Source: Perkinsus marinus ATCC 50983
Lineage: Eukaryota; Perkinsozoa; Perkinsida; Perkinsidae
NCBI RefSeq assembly: GCF_000006405.1
Contig: NW_003208915.1
Location: forward strand, 22,399-86,398
DNA length: 64,000 bases
Reading direction: 5' to 3'
In this document: positions 33,991 to 45,229 of the stretch, one piece after another
How the letters are laid out: each line of letters opens with the position of its first letter
Position numbering within the stretch: position 1 is the stretch's first letter
Program-made: the position numbers and the translations under genes
The notes under the pieces: generated by a model
The model's input: the letters and a program-made list of their open reading frames with translations, nothing else
Told to the model about the DNA's origin: nothing
Database searches by the model: none

Positions 33991-34458
33991 GGGACAGTCT
34001 TTTCCCCCAGCCCTCGGGCGTGGCGGACGAAAGTACATGCCTCAATTCCATCGAGTCCTCTCATCTGGGTACGGTCGAAGTGTGTGCTATGCTGGCAATG
34101 GACTTCCACCGAGTGCGGCCGGCTACTGGTGATACTGATGAGGTCTTACGTTTATACGACTCTAGGAAGCGGCAGCCTGCCAAGGGTCGTCAATGATAAG
34201 CAGGAAGTCTCTCTAGGAAGAAAGATTCACCAAATATTGTCCGTTGTTGGCCATCCTGCCGGGGAGGGCTCCCTCCAATCTCCAAACAACAATAAGTCGT
34301 TATTGTCTAGTCTGTGAGTCATCTCATCGTCGTCGGCAAGGCCAACAGCTCTCTGGTGATCCTCATAATTACTGCCAATGGGCGGTTTGGTAGAGTGAGG
34401 TGGACCCATCGGCCCAAGGGGAGGCTCATGATGAATCCAACTCCGCCCATGGCAGTCG

Positions 34459-34815
34459 ATGGTAGCCCAGGATGAAGAGAACCTAGACCTTGTGGGCACA
34501 GTGTGTTACGATAGTCGATTCATCCTTGGGCAGCTGGTTGGGGTCGCTACACTCGATAGTGGTTATGGTATCGCCTCGGCATCCACGATCGATCCCACTG
34601 CTAAGATCAATAAGGAGACCCCGGAGGTCATCGTTGTAAACCTCGGAAAGACCACACAAGGATCATGCCCCAGCATGCGGGTAAGCCCCAGAGGGAGGCT
34701 TAGAAACGCGTCAAGTTCACGTGGCGACTCACCAGCGAATCGAGTTTACTACTGCCACCTCTTCCTCCTGATGTTTGGTTCATGGAGCAACATCGGGTGG
34801 ATGGGTGTTCGATGA
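34459..34815 (+). CDS. Hypothetical exon or ORF
   Basis: An open frame of 118 codons with a non-repetitive composition (for example LVGTVCYDSRFILGQLVGVA, then EVIVVNLGKTTQG) that may end at a GT donor near 34680. I recognise no family. It could be an upstream exon of the GNAT-like gene at 34841 or a separate gene. Confidence 0.3.
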   Translation: MVAQDEENLDLVGTVCYDSRFILGQLVGVATLDSGYGIASASTIDPTAKINKETPEVIVVNLGKTTQGSCPSMRVSPRGRLRNASSSRGDSPANRVYYCHLFLLMFGSWSNIGWMGVR

Positions 34816-34840
34816 TTGGCTGGGGTAGGTTCATTTTACC

Positions 34841-35648
34841 ATGGGTCTACTTACCTTAGGTGGTGCAGTCGTAGTACGACCATATGAGGATCTATGCCCC
34901 TTCCACTCCTCAGTAGCAGCCTTTGTATCCATCCCTATGCTGATTCGTCCGATCTACATGATGTCCATTCTGATGGCGCCTTTGGTGCTCCACGGCTTGA
35001 CCAGCTATAAGCGAGGCCTCTCACTGGACCAACTCGAGTATCGCCTGGCCAAGCCATCGGATGTCCCTCTATGTGATAGGGTTCAACCCAAGGCTGGACT
35101 ATACGTAGCTGTTGAGCCGAGAGGGAACGTAGGCGTTGACGGTTGGGCTTCCCCTTAGTGGCCTCTCCCTCAGAGCGTCGTCGCATCTGTTGAATTCGGC
35201 CTTGTCGACGTGCCCGAGCGGAATTGGGTGTATTTGCCTTATTTCTGTGTCAAGGAGGACTGGAAGGGCTCGGCGGTCGGTGGTCGTTTGCTCAAGAGAC
35301 TATTGGTTTACGTAAGCGGATACTGACTGGTCTATGTCGCTGATACCACTCCTCCACTTCATCATAGATGGTGTCAAATCTGCATACAGGTTCACAGTGT
35401 AGGGCCACAAGTGGAATCAGTGTCCATAACGATGGGCACTACTAACGACGGGGAGTTAGCGGCGGCTGAGGAGGCGGGCTTCGACTCACAATGTGAGTAC
35501 AGCGACTTCAAGAGGAGCATCATCCATTCTTGCCTTCCGCAGTTCTGGATGATTATCCCGGATGGGCCGCGCAAACTTATTGGTATCCCTCCGATACAGT
35601 GGTCGCCACGGTTGGCCGGACCAGTAGTGGTGGATCCTTACCACTAAT
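34841..35648 (+). CDS. GNAT-family N-acetyltransferase-like protein (spliced)
   Basis: The exon from 34841 encodes a hydrophobic segment (SVAAFVSIPMLIRPIYMM) followed by LDQLEYRLAKPSDVPLCD, the usual beta1-alpha1 opening of a GNAT fold. Using a donor at about 35104 (intron ending cccttag at 35157) the frame continues WPLPQSVVASVEFGLVDV and then VYLPYFCVKEDWKGSAVGGRLLKR, which fits beta4 and the acetyl-CoA-binding R/Q-x-x-G-x-G/A loop in relaxed form (here K-G-S-A-V-G-G). A later exon gives TTNDGELAAAEEAGF, the typical beta5-alpha4 region, and the frame stops at 35646-35648. Substrate unknown. Intron joins after 35310 are approximate, and the N-terminal membrane segment is unusual for GNATs. 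Confidence 0.55.
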
Positions 35649-35669
35649 ACCAATGCCAGACTTTCAAGA

Positions 35670-35960
35670 TTGACGAACGAACTCCATCCACACATGAGAT
35701 GTATGTTTATCATGTTTGCTGTTCACCTACTTGTCCGCTCCTTCCTATCACGTGTTATATTACTCAATGAGTCCTGGATGATGCGACCTTATGTGCTTGG
35801 GGCCCTGATCTGCAAATTCGTGGAATTACCTTTCCACCTTCTCTACCGTGGACCATCCTCTAGTCCGTATGTCCGAACGGGGAAGGATTGTCCCAGCATT
35901 TTACACCCAACGCAACAATTCGACAATACTGAACGAGCACAGCAAGTTGTTGATAAATAG
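35670..35960 (+). CDS. Hypothetical hydrophobic ORF
   Basis: Open for 96 codons, with one hydrophobic stretch (MFIMFAVHLLVRSFL) and a second (YVLGALICKFVELPFHLLY). No family recognised. It follows the GNAT-like stop by 20 bp and faces the RING gene tail to tail, so it may be a chance ORF. Confidence 0.2.
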   Translation: MTNELHPHMRCMFIMFAVHLLVRSFLSRVILLNESWMMRPYVLGALICKFVELPFHLLYRGPSSSPYVRTGKDCPSILHPTQQFDNTERAQQVVDK

Positions 35961-35991
35961 CATGAGTGACCATCATGCAAGGCGAGCTTCC

Positions 35992-36771
35992 TCAGAAATC
36001 TTCACTGTCCTCCACCTCGACCCGATCGATCGGACATGTCCGACCGAACTTGCCCAGCCATTCCTTCGCACATTCCGCGTGGAAGATGTGGCCGCATCTG
36101 GGCAACTGTATGATTTCGGACGCTGTGGACGAGGATGAGGAGGAGGATCCATTTTGAGGCCGCGGGTCTACATCAACTGCTTCCAAGAGTGGGCAGAGGC
36201 ATACCTGAATGGGAACGAGCCCAATGTCGGACACAACGGGCCTACCCCACACTTCTCAGGAGGACCAGAGGCAGTGACCAGGGCCATGACCTCGGCTCTC
36301 GATAGGACTCTCAAATTGGTGATGAACTGTAAAGAGTGGACGTTACGGTAGCGGCAAAGCTTGGTGGGCTGCTGACTTCTGCTTTAGCCGTCTTTGGTGG
36401 CACCCGATCGTCCAATTTCAACAACGTATCATAATCGTCCGTAGTGATGTCCCTCGAGAGGATGTCCATGAGCTCACGAGTCGTCAACCCACATTCCTAA
36501 AAGGCCAATCGATGCCAGTCGGACCAGGGCGGGAGACACGACAAACGATACGTTTTTTAGGGTAATTAGAAATGAGTTTTTCGCTCGTTTTTCCTATCTA
36601 TGACAGTCAGGAGCATACCAGTTCAGCATCTTGGACTTCCTCATCAGTGAGCATATCCTCGTCGTCGTCACCATCCAGCCAGCCCTCGTCCCCATATCCA
36701 TACAGTATATCCTCTATATATGCTTCTTCTGCCCGTAACATTGAGGGACGATGATTAGCACGCGGCGCCAT
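35992..36771 (-). CDS. RING-H2 zinc-finger protein, probable E3 ubiquitin ligase (spliced)
   Basis: Start ATG at 36771 (MAPRANHRPS). The first exon gives an acidic segment (LDGDDDEDMLTDEEVQD) up to a GT donor at about 36625. The next exon begins ECGLTTRELMDILSRDITTDD, and a third gives LRVLSRAEVMALVTASG then KCG. The last exon completes the RING: C-x2-C across the splice (CGVC), a serine-rich loop, then PRCGHIFHAECAKEW and TCPID. The final zinc ligand is Asp where most RINGs have Cys, as known for RBX1. RING proteins bring an E2 to its substrate. The segment with DITTDDYDTLLKLDD before the RING probably binds a partner. The joint near 36350-36400 is uncertain. Confidence 0.65.
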
Positions 36772-36799
36772 GGAACTGTCCAAACTTCCTTGACAATTA

Positions 36800-37785
36800 T
36801 AAGGCGACTTCGAGGAGTTGTATCTGTCCCATGCTCCACATGATGAACCAGCGTGTGGCTCGGCTCACATTCGGCTCCTTTGAACTCTAGAACTGGGCTC
36901 ATGCAGGGCCTTGGATCGGCCAGTAACGGCCAATACAGCTCTAGGACTGTCAGTGGTGACACTGCGGTGGTGACACCATCGCAACAGACCCCTGCCCAGC
37001 CGAGCCGGTCTGCGATACCTCTTCCTTGAAGGCACTTGTTTAGCTGCTTCTTGCAGAATGGCAAACAGCGGAGGAAAGGACACCGGTTGAAGCCTTATTT
37101 CGGCGGCAGCGGCGGCGGGTACCTGCTGGACCCCTTGACCACAGCGGACTGCCTGGCCGGCTCGAAGACCACGAGTGCCGAGCATGCGGTAAAGGGACTA
37201 AGCTGTGGGCCATTCATCCATTTGCAACATCACTCGAGTTGGTATTGGAAATGTCATGGGGATCAGGTAGAGGTGAGAAAACTGTGGCCATCCCTCGAGG
37301 AGCATGCCTATACATCAAATAGATGGTCTCTTTATGCCAGTTGCGAATGGGCATCCCATATTGGTGGGAGTGGTGTATCATCCTGATAATGTCCGATGCA
37401 GTCCGGTCCCCATAGTGGACCTGGGTACTGACGACTTCTTCAACTAAGAAGACGTGGCCACGATCGTTCCTATCCTTTGAGCCTTGTTGGTCCTTACGGT
37501 TCTCACTTACAGTTCCGTACGGCCCGACTGATCGAAAGTCCAGGACCAAACATATGATCTGCTTCCACCTGTGCTTCCATCAGCCCACACACCTATCTCG
37601 TGAGCCTCCCAAGGGCCGTCCCGACCACCAACACCAGGGGCCTCCTTATCGAGCCCACCAGACCCAACGTTAGGCAGTAACACAGCCTTCCCTCGAGAGC
37701 TCAGACATCTCGTCGGTCCGATGGTCCTAGACTGAACATTATACGGTACCGCTTTCTGATAAGGAGAGGTCTCGACCAGTCCCAC
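36800..37785 (-). CDS. Possible unresolved minus-strand gene
   Basis: Overlapping minus-strand open stretches look protein-like but match no family I know: 37507-37785 (contains VGGRDGPWEAHEIGVWADG), 37214-37549 (contains VHYGDRTASDIIRMIHHSHQ) and 36714-37064 (Cys-rich, LGWAGVCCDGVTTAV). They could be exons of one gene upstream of the RING gene. A plus-strand ORF (37036-37386) competes. Confidence 0.25.
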
Positions 37786-38002
37786 TGTAACCCCTTTTAC
37801 TGTATCTACAACGAGCCTTGACAGACCTTCTGACAGGATGCGGAAAAGTTGGGCCAGCCTCGAGCGGTCTCGGTCAAGACTCGAAAGCCCTGCAAATCCT
37901 CATTGAATTCATCCGAATAACCGCTGAGTATTCCCCCCCAAATTTGACCAACCCAAAGCCAACCTCAATAGAGAGAGAAGAAACGTTGAGATATTATACA
38001 AA

Positions 38003-38519
38003 TCAGACACGGCCATAGCCCACTGCAGCTTCAGCAGCTTCCTGAGTATGCGGCTCTAAAAAACAGTAGTAGTAATTCTAAGTAGCCTAGTAGTGGTGGT
38101 GGTAGTAGTATTAGTAGTAGTAGTAATAGGAGTAAGCCGAATTCCGTCCCCGACATTACCATCAAGGGCCTGTTTGAGCCTCCGGCGGTGCTTGACCGTC
38201 TTGAAGTGGGCCACGAGTGCAATATCATTGATGAAGTACCTAAGGCAAGTGGGCTCAGGCCTTGGCACTCCATGAGGATCGTCACTTGGCACACGAGACG
38301 CAGTAATGCTGTCCTCGGCCTGGCAGGTCCTCATCGACTGGCATGCTGGTGAACTTCTCCGGGGCCTTCAAGTCATCGTGAATCTGATAGAAAAAGCGTA
38401 AAATTGGCCGAACTCGAACATACCCCAACCTGATCAATGTCCCTGGTATGCCTCTTAGCCTTTACTATACCTCCCCTTGTGTTATTCGCGTTCTTCTTAC
38501 GACGTTTTTGGATGCCCAT
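38003..38519 (-). CDS. BUD20: BUD20/ZNF593 C2H2 zinc-finger ribosome-export factor, 4 exons
   Basis: Exons 38519-38430, 38383-38286, 38239-38160 and 38055-38003 join in phase to 107 codons (106 aa), the usual length of the family. BUD20 is a shuttling pre-60S particle factor needed for its nuclear export. Hallmarks: the basic start MGIQKRRKKN, the linker LPGRGQHYCVSCAKYF, a single C2H2 finger with C-x2-C (CVSC) and H-x5-H (HFKTVKH), the basic helix HRRRLKQAL and the conserved end EPHTQEAAEAAVGYG. All introns are GT-AG (46, 46 and 104 nt); the last holds a trinucleotide-rich tract. Residues are split across introns 2 and 3 exactly as the motif requires, which makes the model strong. Confidence 0.92.
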
Positions 38520-38632
38520 TTCTCCTCAGCAACTACGAATAATCACCTTCTTCCAACGAAAACAAACACGGCTTAGACCTTCGAAACGGCCAGGAGAAGC
38601 ATCAATGACGTTTTACAGGATGCCAGATTTTT

Positions 38633-41600
38633 CTATTGGATACCAAAAATCGGCTTCATCCTCATTATTAGCTGCCAATCTTCTTTCCGCATATCCTCCC
38701 TAAAGTTCTCCTTCAAGCAGTCGATGGTCCTGCGATTGATGCGAGACATGAGGGCATTGGTAGAGTCGAAGTGGCGACCATAAGTGACATGGGCCTGGGC
38801 CGACGTCGGTTGAATCTTTATGGCCACACTGTCGCCCTTGATGGCCTTTTCAACGGGTCGATGGTCCTTTTCAATGCTAGCGACTCGACCAATCTCCAAG
38901 AACTCCTTATCGGGCACGCACAGAGGTGTGTTCAGCCGTAGAGTGCCCTCAGAGATGTCCACACCAACCACGATGGGGTCCTTCTTGTTGAAGACATACT
39001 GTGGTATGATATTGAGGACCTGAGAAATGAATACGATGTGACGGAAAGATGGTATGGATCCTACCACTGGGAAAACCGCATCTTCCTGAACTTGCTGACG
39101 TTTCTCCTCCTTTATTTGGTTCATATAGGCAGTGAATTGGTCGAAAAGATGGTAAATGATCTCAGCAGTCATTATCTTAACACCCAGCTTCTCCGCCTCA
39201 TCCCTGGCCTCTGGTGACACCTTCACATCGAAGGCTAGTATCACCGCATACTCCTTCTTCTTCTCAAGCATGATTGACGCCTTTCGGACGTCCATAAGGT
39301 GGACCTCACCGATGCCTACTTGATTCACAGGAATAGAACTAGTCTTGAGGAAATCCAAAAGAGCCTCAAGAGAACCCAAAGTAGAGGCCTTCACATACAC
39401 GCCCTCAGGAGCCTTCTTGAACTCATTCACTACAGCCTTGTAGTCCGCCATAGCCCTCCTCTTAACCTCCTCAGCATCATCACCAGGCCGCATCACAATC
39501 AGCTGTGTGCCAGCAACAGCCTCCTCGAGACCAGGAGCGCATATCTTTACACCCATCGAACCTGAGAATAACTCGCTAAGGTGCAGTCGTCTCAACACAG
39601 CTTACCATTGATGACTTTATGATGAACATATTCGGATTTCACTCGAATCTCCTTAGCTGGTGGAGGCGTGAGTAGAGCCCTTATCGTAGTAATGACAGGC
39701 CCAGCAAGAGTGCACACACAGATCTGATCCGTATCCTTAATCTGTCCATTGACCAGAATGACGTCAATAGTAGTACCCAAACCCTCGATGTTCTTCACCT
39801 CCAGCACAGTACACTGGAATAGCTCGGTTGCTTAGTAATTTTCTTGGCCATCAAAGTTTGCGTAAGTTTAACAATAAGGTAGAGGAGATCCGGAACACCT
39901 TCACCAGTGACTGCCGAGGTCGGGACAATACTAACGTCTCGACGGATATCGTGGTTCTCCCAATACACCGCTGTGTTGAGGCCTCGCTCGGATAGCTGCA
40001 GTTGTATACGTTTAAGACGATCATCGAACTCATGTTTGACATAGTCCTTCTGAGCCTTCAGACTGTCTCGAGAGGGCCGATTCGCCGACGATCTCCACTG
40101 GTATAACCTGATACCATTGCTATTACTGTACAACGCTTCTTGTTGCCTTCTTTTTCGCAAACACCATCAAAAAAGGGTTCACCGTTAGGCCATAGCTGCC
40201 GAAAATCAGGCTCAAACGATATAAACATATTCATATATGAAATCTACTATTACTATTATGAATGATTTCACGGAAACAAGTTCCATATAGTCTAATTTGC
40301 CCCTATGAAAAGTGTTATCTACCTATCGATCTTGTTAAGAGCGATTATGAAAGGACACTTCCTATTCCGCAACAGCTCCAGACTCTCTATAGTCTGAGGC
40401 TCCAGACCGTGCATGATATCGATGACCAAGATAGCGATATCGCATAAGGAGCTGCCGCGAACACGAAGGTTGTTGAAAGACTCATGCCCAGGTGTATCGA
40501 TGATCAGCAGACCGGGAAGCTAAGGACAGAGTAGGATTAGAACAGTTCCAAGAGGAAGTCCTCACTACTTTGAGATCAACATTAGCGCCACGACTGGTCA
40601 AATTGACCTTATGGACAGCATCCTGCAAACTGGCCTCGGGGAAAAAGGTCGCGCCTATCTGCTGAGTAATGCCACCAGCTTCACCTAATGGTAAAGGCGA
40701 GCAGCATCACTCGAGCAGTAGTAGAGGAGTACTCACCCTCTTGGACGGTGGTCCGACGTATTTTATCCAGAAGTTTGGTTTTACCAGTATCAACATGTCC
40801 CATGATGCAACAGATGGGAGAACGGAACTCCGAGGCGGAGGAGTCAAAGACGGCGAGAGGATCAGCTGCTGCGAATTTGCCTGCAATCATCAACTACCGG
40901 GAATCGAACCTCGGCGATATTAAGACGATAGGCTTATCAAACAAGCACCTTATCCACTACACCATATAACCACCCCTCTCTACCTTTAACATCCACCTCC
41001 TCCTCCTGCTTCTTCTGAGGCTTGTTCTTAATATGAGCTGGATAAGCTTCGACCTTCTCATCATCAGAGTCCTCATCCAGAAGCTCCCAATCGTCCACCG
41101 ACTACCCCCAAAACCCTCACAGACACCAGGACCACTTTTCCCCCCAAGCCCACCTCAGCCGATTCGCTCTTCTTGTCAGCATCAGTGACGTCCTCAGCCT
41201 TCTTTTCCCAAGCGTCCACATCCTCGTCATCAGGAGTAGAAGAGGCAACGCTCTCCTCCCCTCGACTCGGTTGTTTCTTGTGCTTATGACTTTTCTTCTT
41301 CCCATACAAATCGCTCTGTTTCTTCGGCTTGTCACCACTGCCCTCATCAGAAGCCACCGCCGCAACAGCGCCGCTCTCAATGAGCATTTGCCGGTACCTG
41401 CACTAACAATACCTTCCGCTGAGTTACCATAGCCACTACGCATCAGCCTTGGCCTTCTGTTCCTTCTCCCTCTTCGATAGCAGCTTTCCCTCAGCTCTGA
41501 GCCTCTCTCGTCGCGCCTTCTTCTCAGCAGCTTTTCGCTCTTTCTCCTCCTGTGCCTTTCGGGCCTTCTCAGCCGCGAGTCGTTCTGCACGCCATACCAC

Positions 41601-41922
41601 TCCACCGCCACATCACATCCCCCTAGAACATTACCCTCTTCCTCGACCTTCCTCTGGGCCTCCTCCTCAAGACGTTTCCGTTCCTCCTCGGCCTCTCGGG
41701 CGGCTTCGAGCCGAGCTGCTGCCAACTTAGCCGCAGCGCTCATCTTCTTACCACCCTCCTATAGTACGATGAACCCAACCAGTACCGCATAGGAATTACT
41801 ACTTTATCACTCTTCTGAGCGGCGGCTTTAGCCTTCTTTTTCTCCCTCTTTTTCCTATTAGCAAGAGTCTTGGCGTCCACATTGCTCTCCTCCAGGTTTG
41901 ATACCTTCTCCTCGTCGGACAT
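38633..41922 (-). CDS. EIF5B: Translation initiation factor eIF5B (multi-exon)
   Basis: Start ATG at 41922 ([13 protein letters not shown]) and stop at 38633. eIF5B is the GTPase that joins the 60S subunit to the initiating 40S. The N-terminal region is the usual low-complexity, Lys/Glu-rich coiled coil (for example [24 protein letters not shown]-like). The GTPase domain follows: G1 in [16 protein letters not shown] (about 40800), G3 DTPGHESF (about 40480) and the eIF5B-typical switch [10 protein letters not shown] (about 40650). Domain II ([12 protein letters not shown], about 39790) and domains III-IV run in one long exon (38633-39595), ending [14 protein letters not shown]. Most introns are short. 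One (40881-40983) is mostly tRNA-like sequence. Start and domain order match the family; a few central exon joins were not checked base by base. Confidence 0.92.
40881..40983 (-). other. eIF5B intron made largely of tRNA-like sequence
   Basis: A 103-nt GT-AG intron between codons DVK and GKFAAAD (phase fits). Read with the gene, it contains a box-A-like 'tggtgtagtggataagg' and an exact box B GGTTCGATTCC (complement of 40900-40910), spaced as in a tRNA with a long variable arm. A 4-bp anticodon stem (GCTT/AAGC) is possible. The T stem has mismatches and the acceptor ends pair poorly, so it is probably not a working tRNA. Confidence 0.65.
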
Positions 41923-43600
41923 AACGATACTATGGAACAACAGATACTAGGAGACGGTCGCTGTAGTGTGCAATGCAATACGACCACGGGTATGGGTCCA
42001 TATGCAGACTGGAAGAACTCGAAGAGACTTCCCGCTAATGCGAGTTGTCGATTTTACGCGTGTTAAAACGCGCCTTTTCGGAATAAATTACGCATACATA
42101 ATCGTCGGTGAAATCACTTAGTATTATAACTCAAAGCACATGGGTCATCCTCTCGTATGTGATCATTTTTGAACTACACAACCCTGCACTCTGTGTGGGT
42201 GGTTTTTTTTCTGGTCGGATGCACTTGTCGATGCAATCATTTCATTATGTTTTATAACAGGTATGATCACCACTAGGAAGAATATGGAAATGTCCAATCG
42301 GAAAAATAGCGTTACAGCTTTTAGAGGCCTATTTCGCGTTTAGTAAGATCAATTTCGCCAGCGCGCTCGATAGAAAAATCAGTTTCGACGACACTCGTCA
42401 TTAGTACATTCAATTTCCCCGGCATGTCTGAAGTAAGTTCAATTTCGGCGAATGGCGGAAATCGATTTCGCTGATAGTATATTCAACTTCGCAGAAGTAA
42501 CGGATCCGATGTCTGATTGTTGCACGCTGCCCGTTCAGCTTATCATCATGCCAAATCCAGGACACAGCTCTGACCTTTCGAATATGTTGTTGGTGTATAT
42601 CTATTTTGGAGGAGCTTAATGTCTAGAGTATTATGGTACTAACGTAGGAGGACTTTTGAAAGTGTGTCGAGTGCGTTCCTAAATGGACCTTCACTCCTCT
42701 ACTCATCATCTTCCACAATCTTCCCTATTGTACAGTATCCTACGAGCTGTGCTTTAGTCTGATTATGGTTTTCAATATAGTATATGTGATGATATTCTTT
42801 TCAGCCTATCTACTCCTACTCGTGTTGTCTCTATTTTCAAGGCTTAATGTTGAGATTGATAATAGAGACCCTAGGTCCACGACTTTCGAACGCAGTGCTG
42901 CAAAATATGTTCGCTTCCCTCAGCTGAGCTCAAAAGTTACCTCACTAGTCGTCGGAGTTTATATACGAAACGCCAGAAGTTGATAAGTAACAAAATTTCC
43001 TCCCAGAGTTTTGATATTGTCATCACAAACACATGTGGTTGACTATGTGCATATTCTACCACACTGTTTGATATTCCTGGAATTTCGAAAATGTTTTTTT
43101 CTCTGCTTAGTTATACTCTTGTCCATGTTCCTCGCTATGTGTTCCCTCCAGTTGCATTAAGCTAGCTTTCATGGAAAATTCACACGCGTTGTCGGCAAGA
43201 ATCTTGAATCCTCGTGAAGGAGGCTATTTCTGGTTTGGTTGATTACAGGGTTGTCAACTCCATTTTACTGCATTTAGCGAGTGCGGATTCTGACTTTGAA
43301 AAAAATGAGAGATATTTGATATGTTAGGACTAAGCGGGTTCAGCAGGGTCCATTCTGGTGACCAGCCTGCACGATTCCGATGTGGAAGTATTTTTCTGCT
43401 TCGCTCCGCTGTCTAGATCTCCGCTGAGGTTTGAATGAATCAAATACGGAGGGTTATGTCATACCACACTTCCGCTACATCATTGCCGTATATCGCATGG
43501 CACTCACCATTGACTCTACCAGACTCTTCGTTCATTCGACACTCATCTTGAGTGAGAATATATGCCAATACGACCGAGGAGTTGTCGCTTGTTATTTTCC
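41923..43600. other. Gene-free, repeat-bearing stretch
   Basis: Upstream of eIF5B. Near 42340-42490 short degenerate phrases such as 'caatttcgcc' recur. A 72-codon hydrophobic ORF at 42765-42983 has no recognisable family. A copy of repeat R1 lies at 42895-43065. Confidence 0.45.
42895..43065 (+). repeat. Dispersed repeat family R1, copy 2
   Basis: Shares 'atatgttcgctt', 'aaaatttcct', 'gatattgtca', 'caaacacatgtgg' and 'gactatgtgcatattct' in the same order as copies 1 and 3. Confidence 0.6.
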
Positions 43601-43602
43601 TG

Positions 43603-43935
43603 CTATGAATTTTCTGTAAATTTCCGCAAAAATGTCAGCGGACCGAACCAGTACTGTCGTCCGACACAGTAGTAGTCTTTTTCCATGAGGCCCTTGAGAA
43701 GTTCTCTGGTGGTGGTGGCGTCGGTTGTCACCTCAGTAGTAGTAGAGGCGGGCAACTGCTCGATCGCAGCGGCGAGGTACGGCTTGATGGATTTTCCTGC
43801 AATATCTGTGGACCGATCGAAGTCATCGGAGCCCCTCAGCTTCTGTGCGGAATATAGTGGTAAGAAGTTAGTGACGGTCTGGATGGCCACGGGTGGACTA
43901 TCATGCTGTGAGGGTAGCGGTGGATAATACCACAT
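43603..43935 (-). CDS. Hypothetical protein ORF
   Basis: Open for 110 codons, beginning MWYYPPLPSQ. It has an ordinary, non-repetitive composition with a Thr-rich middle and an aromatic C-terminal part (DYYCVGRQYWFGPLTF). No family recognised. It could be an exon of a spliced gene. Confidence 0.3.
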   Translation of the reverse strand: MWYYPPLPSQHDSPPVAIQTVTNFLPLYSAQKLRGSDDFDRSTDIAGKSIKPYLAAAIEQLPASTTTEVTTDATTTRELLKGLMEKDYYCVGRQYWFGPLTFLRKFTENS

Positions 43936-43944
43936 CTTGGACTA

Positions 43945-44175
43945 ATCGTGGCTTGACCCTCTCACGAGGCTCCTATCATTTAACTCGTGGACGATTCGTC
44001 TACACACTGTATAGGAATTAGTGGTCTATACCACTCCTTTTTCTCATCGTGGTTTGATCCTCCTACGCGGCCGATATCATTCAGCCTGTGGATGTAAATT
44101 ATCGTCTATACACTGTGTAGAAATACAGCCTAATGGTCCATACCACTCCTTTTTCTCATCGTGGCTTGGTTCCTC
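43945..44175 (+). repeat. Tandem repeat of about 102-112 bp, two and a bit copies
   Basis: 'atcgtgg(c/t)ttg' with a following 'cctc' recurs at 43945, 44046 and 44158; each copy ends in 'taccactcctttttctc'. Copies differ by point changes and about 10 bp in length. The repeat lies at the 5' edge of the membrane-protein gene that follows and may include its promoter. Confidence 0.65.
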
Positions 44176-44189
44176 TCAGGCAATACGTG

Positions 44190-44881
44190 TTGTGGTCTAC
44201 GAGATGACCTCCGAATACGATCGCGTTACGTCAATCTCGTCGGTCGAGGTATGGGTAAGGAGGACGGAGTGAGCCAGGAGTGTGCTGATATGCTGCGTAA
44301 GGTAGGTCTGTATTCTCTGACCGCGCGCGGCACGAAATTACCATGCTTAGGTCGCTTGCCTGCCCTGTGACGGTTACCTGGCTAGTCAGTCTAAACTGCC
44401 GTCGATTTGCGGGTCTTTCTGCGACTCCTGGTTCGATTCCTGCCGAGGGGATTTTTTCGCAGTTGTTGGCAGTGGCAACCAACTGGACCTATGCGACCCG
44501 AAATCAACCTTGATATGTGCCCGTCTGGACGAGATAGTAGCTGACTCTGCCGAACTGTGCGAACGGTCTGGCCTTGGGCAAATAACGGAGGAGGAGGAGG
44601 AAAGCGAATGTTTTGATGGTGTGCCCAATCCGAACCATCGGACCAGTGAGGTCGTATGGAAGTCTGAGAATCGATATGAAGAGGCTATCTACGAGTGGGT
44701 TTATAAATACTTGAAAGTCATCGTGTTAGCAGCATTGGGGCTGTTCTTGGTCGTTGCGAAGATGTACGCAAGGGGGCTGTCGTCGATACGACGAGGTGAT
44801 GGGCGACGAGATAACACTAGAGATGCCCGGAAGGAGTTCCTCGACCGCTGGCAACGCCAACATGATGCTAAGACTGATTGA
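44190..44881 (+). CDS. Hypothetical single-pass membrane protein (spliced)
   Basis: The first exon is open through about 44296 (ends GVSQECADML). With a 166-nt intron (44297-44462) the frame resumes VGSGNQLDLCDPK and runs to a stop at 44879-44881. Visible are an acidic stretch (TEEEEESE), a membrane helix near the C terminus (VIVLAALGLFLVVAKMY) and a basic tail (RRGDGRRDNTRDARK). No family recognised. The C-terminal helix followed by positive charges suggests an organelle or ER anchor with the N terminus in the cytosol. The start codon is unresolved; it may lie within the tandem repeat just upstream. The intron holds a tRNA-like sequence. Confidence 0.4.
44370..44456 (+). repeat. tRNA-like sequence in an intron
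   Basis: Box-A-like 'tggctagtcagtc' (about 44382) and an exact box B GGTTCGATTCC at 44430-44440, spaced as for a tRNA with a long variable arm. It lies inside the inferred intron 44297-44462 in the gene's own orientation. The T stem has mismatches, so a pseudogene or SINE-derived piece is likely. Confidence 0.55.
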
Positions 44882-45229
44882 AACATTCGTTTGTCCATCT
44901 ACTGTTTTCAAGTGGGTGGTTAATGTTGGTTGTGAATCAATTTTTGGGCGAGCGAGATTTCAAATACGTTTTTTGAAAGCGCATTTCGGGCAGAAATGTA
45001 TGTCGGAATTTCATGGGTACTTTGAATTACCTCCGACTGTATATTTTTAAAGGGTCACGAATTTGTTAGTTTTTTTGACGCATTTGCCGCCCTGTGGGGT
45101 GGGGTAATTTAGTAGGGAGGTGTGATCCTCAGAAGGGTACTGTGGACCTCGCATAGCCCGACCGGCTAAAGGGATCCCCAGGGGTGGGCCCAGGAGGAGG
45201 GGGCTAGCCCCTATTAGTCTCCTCTCACA

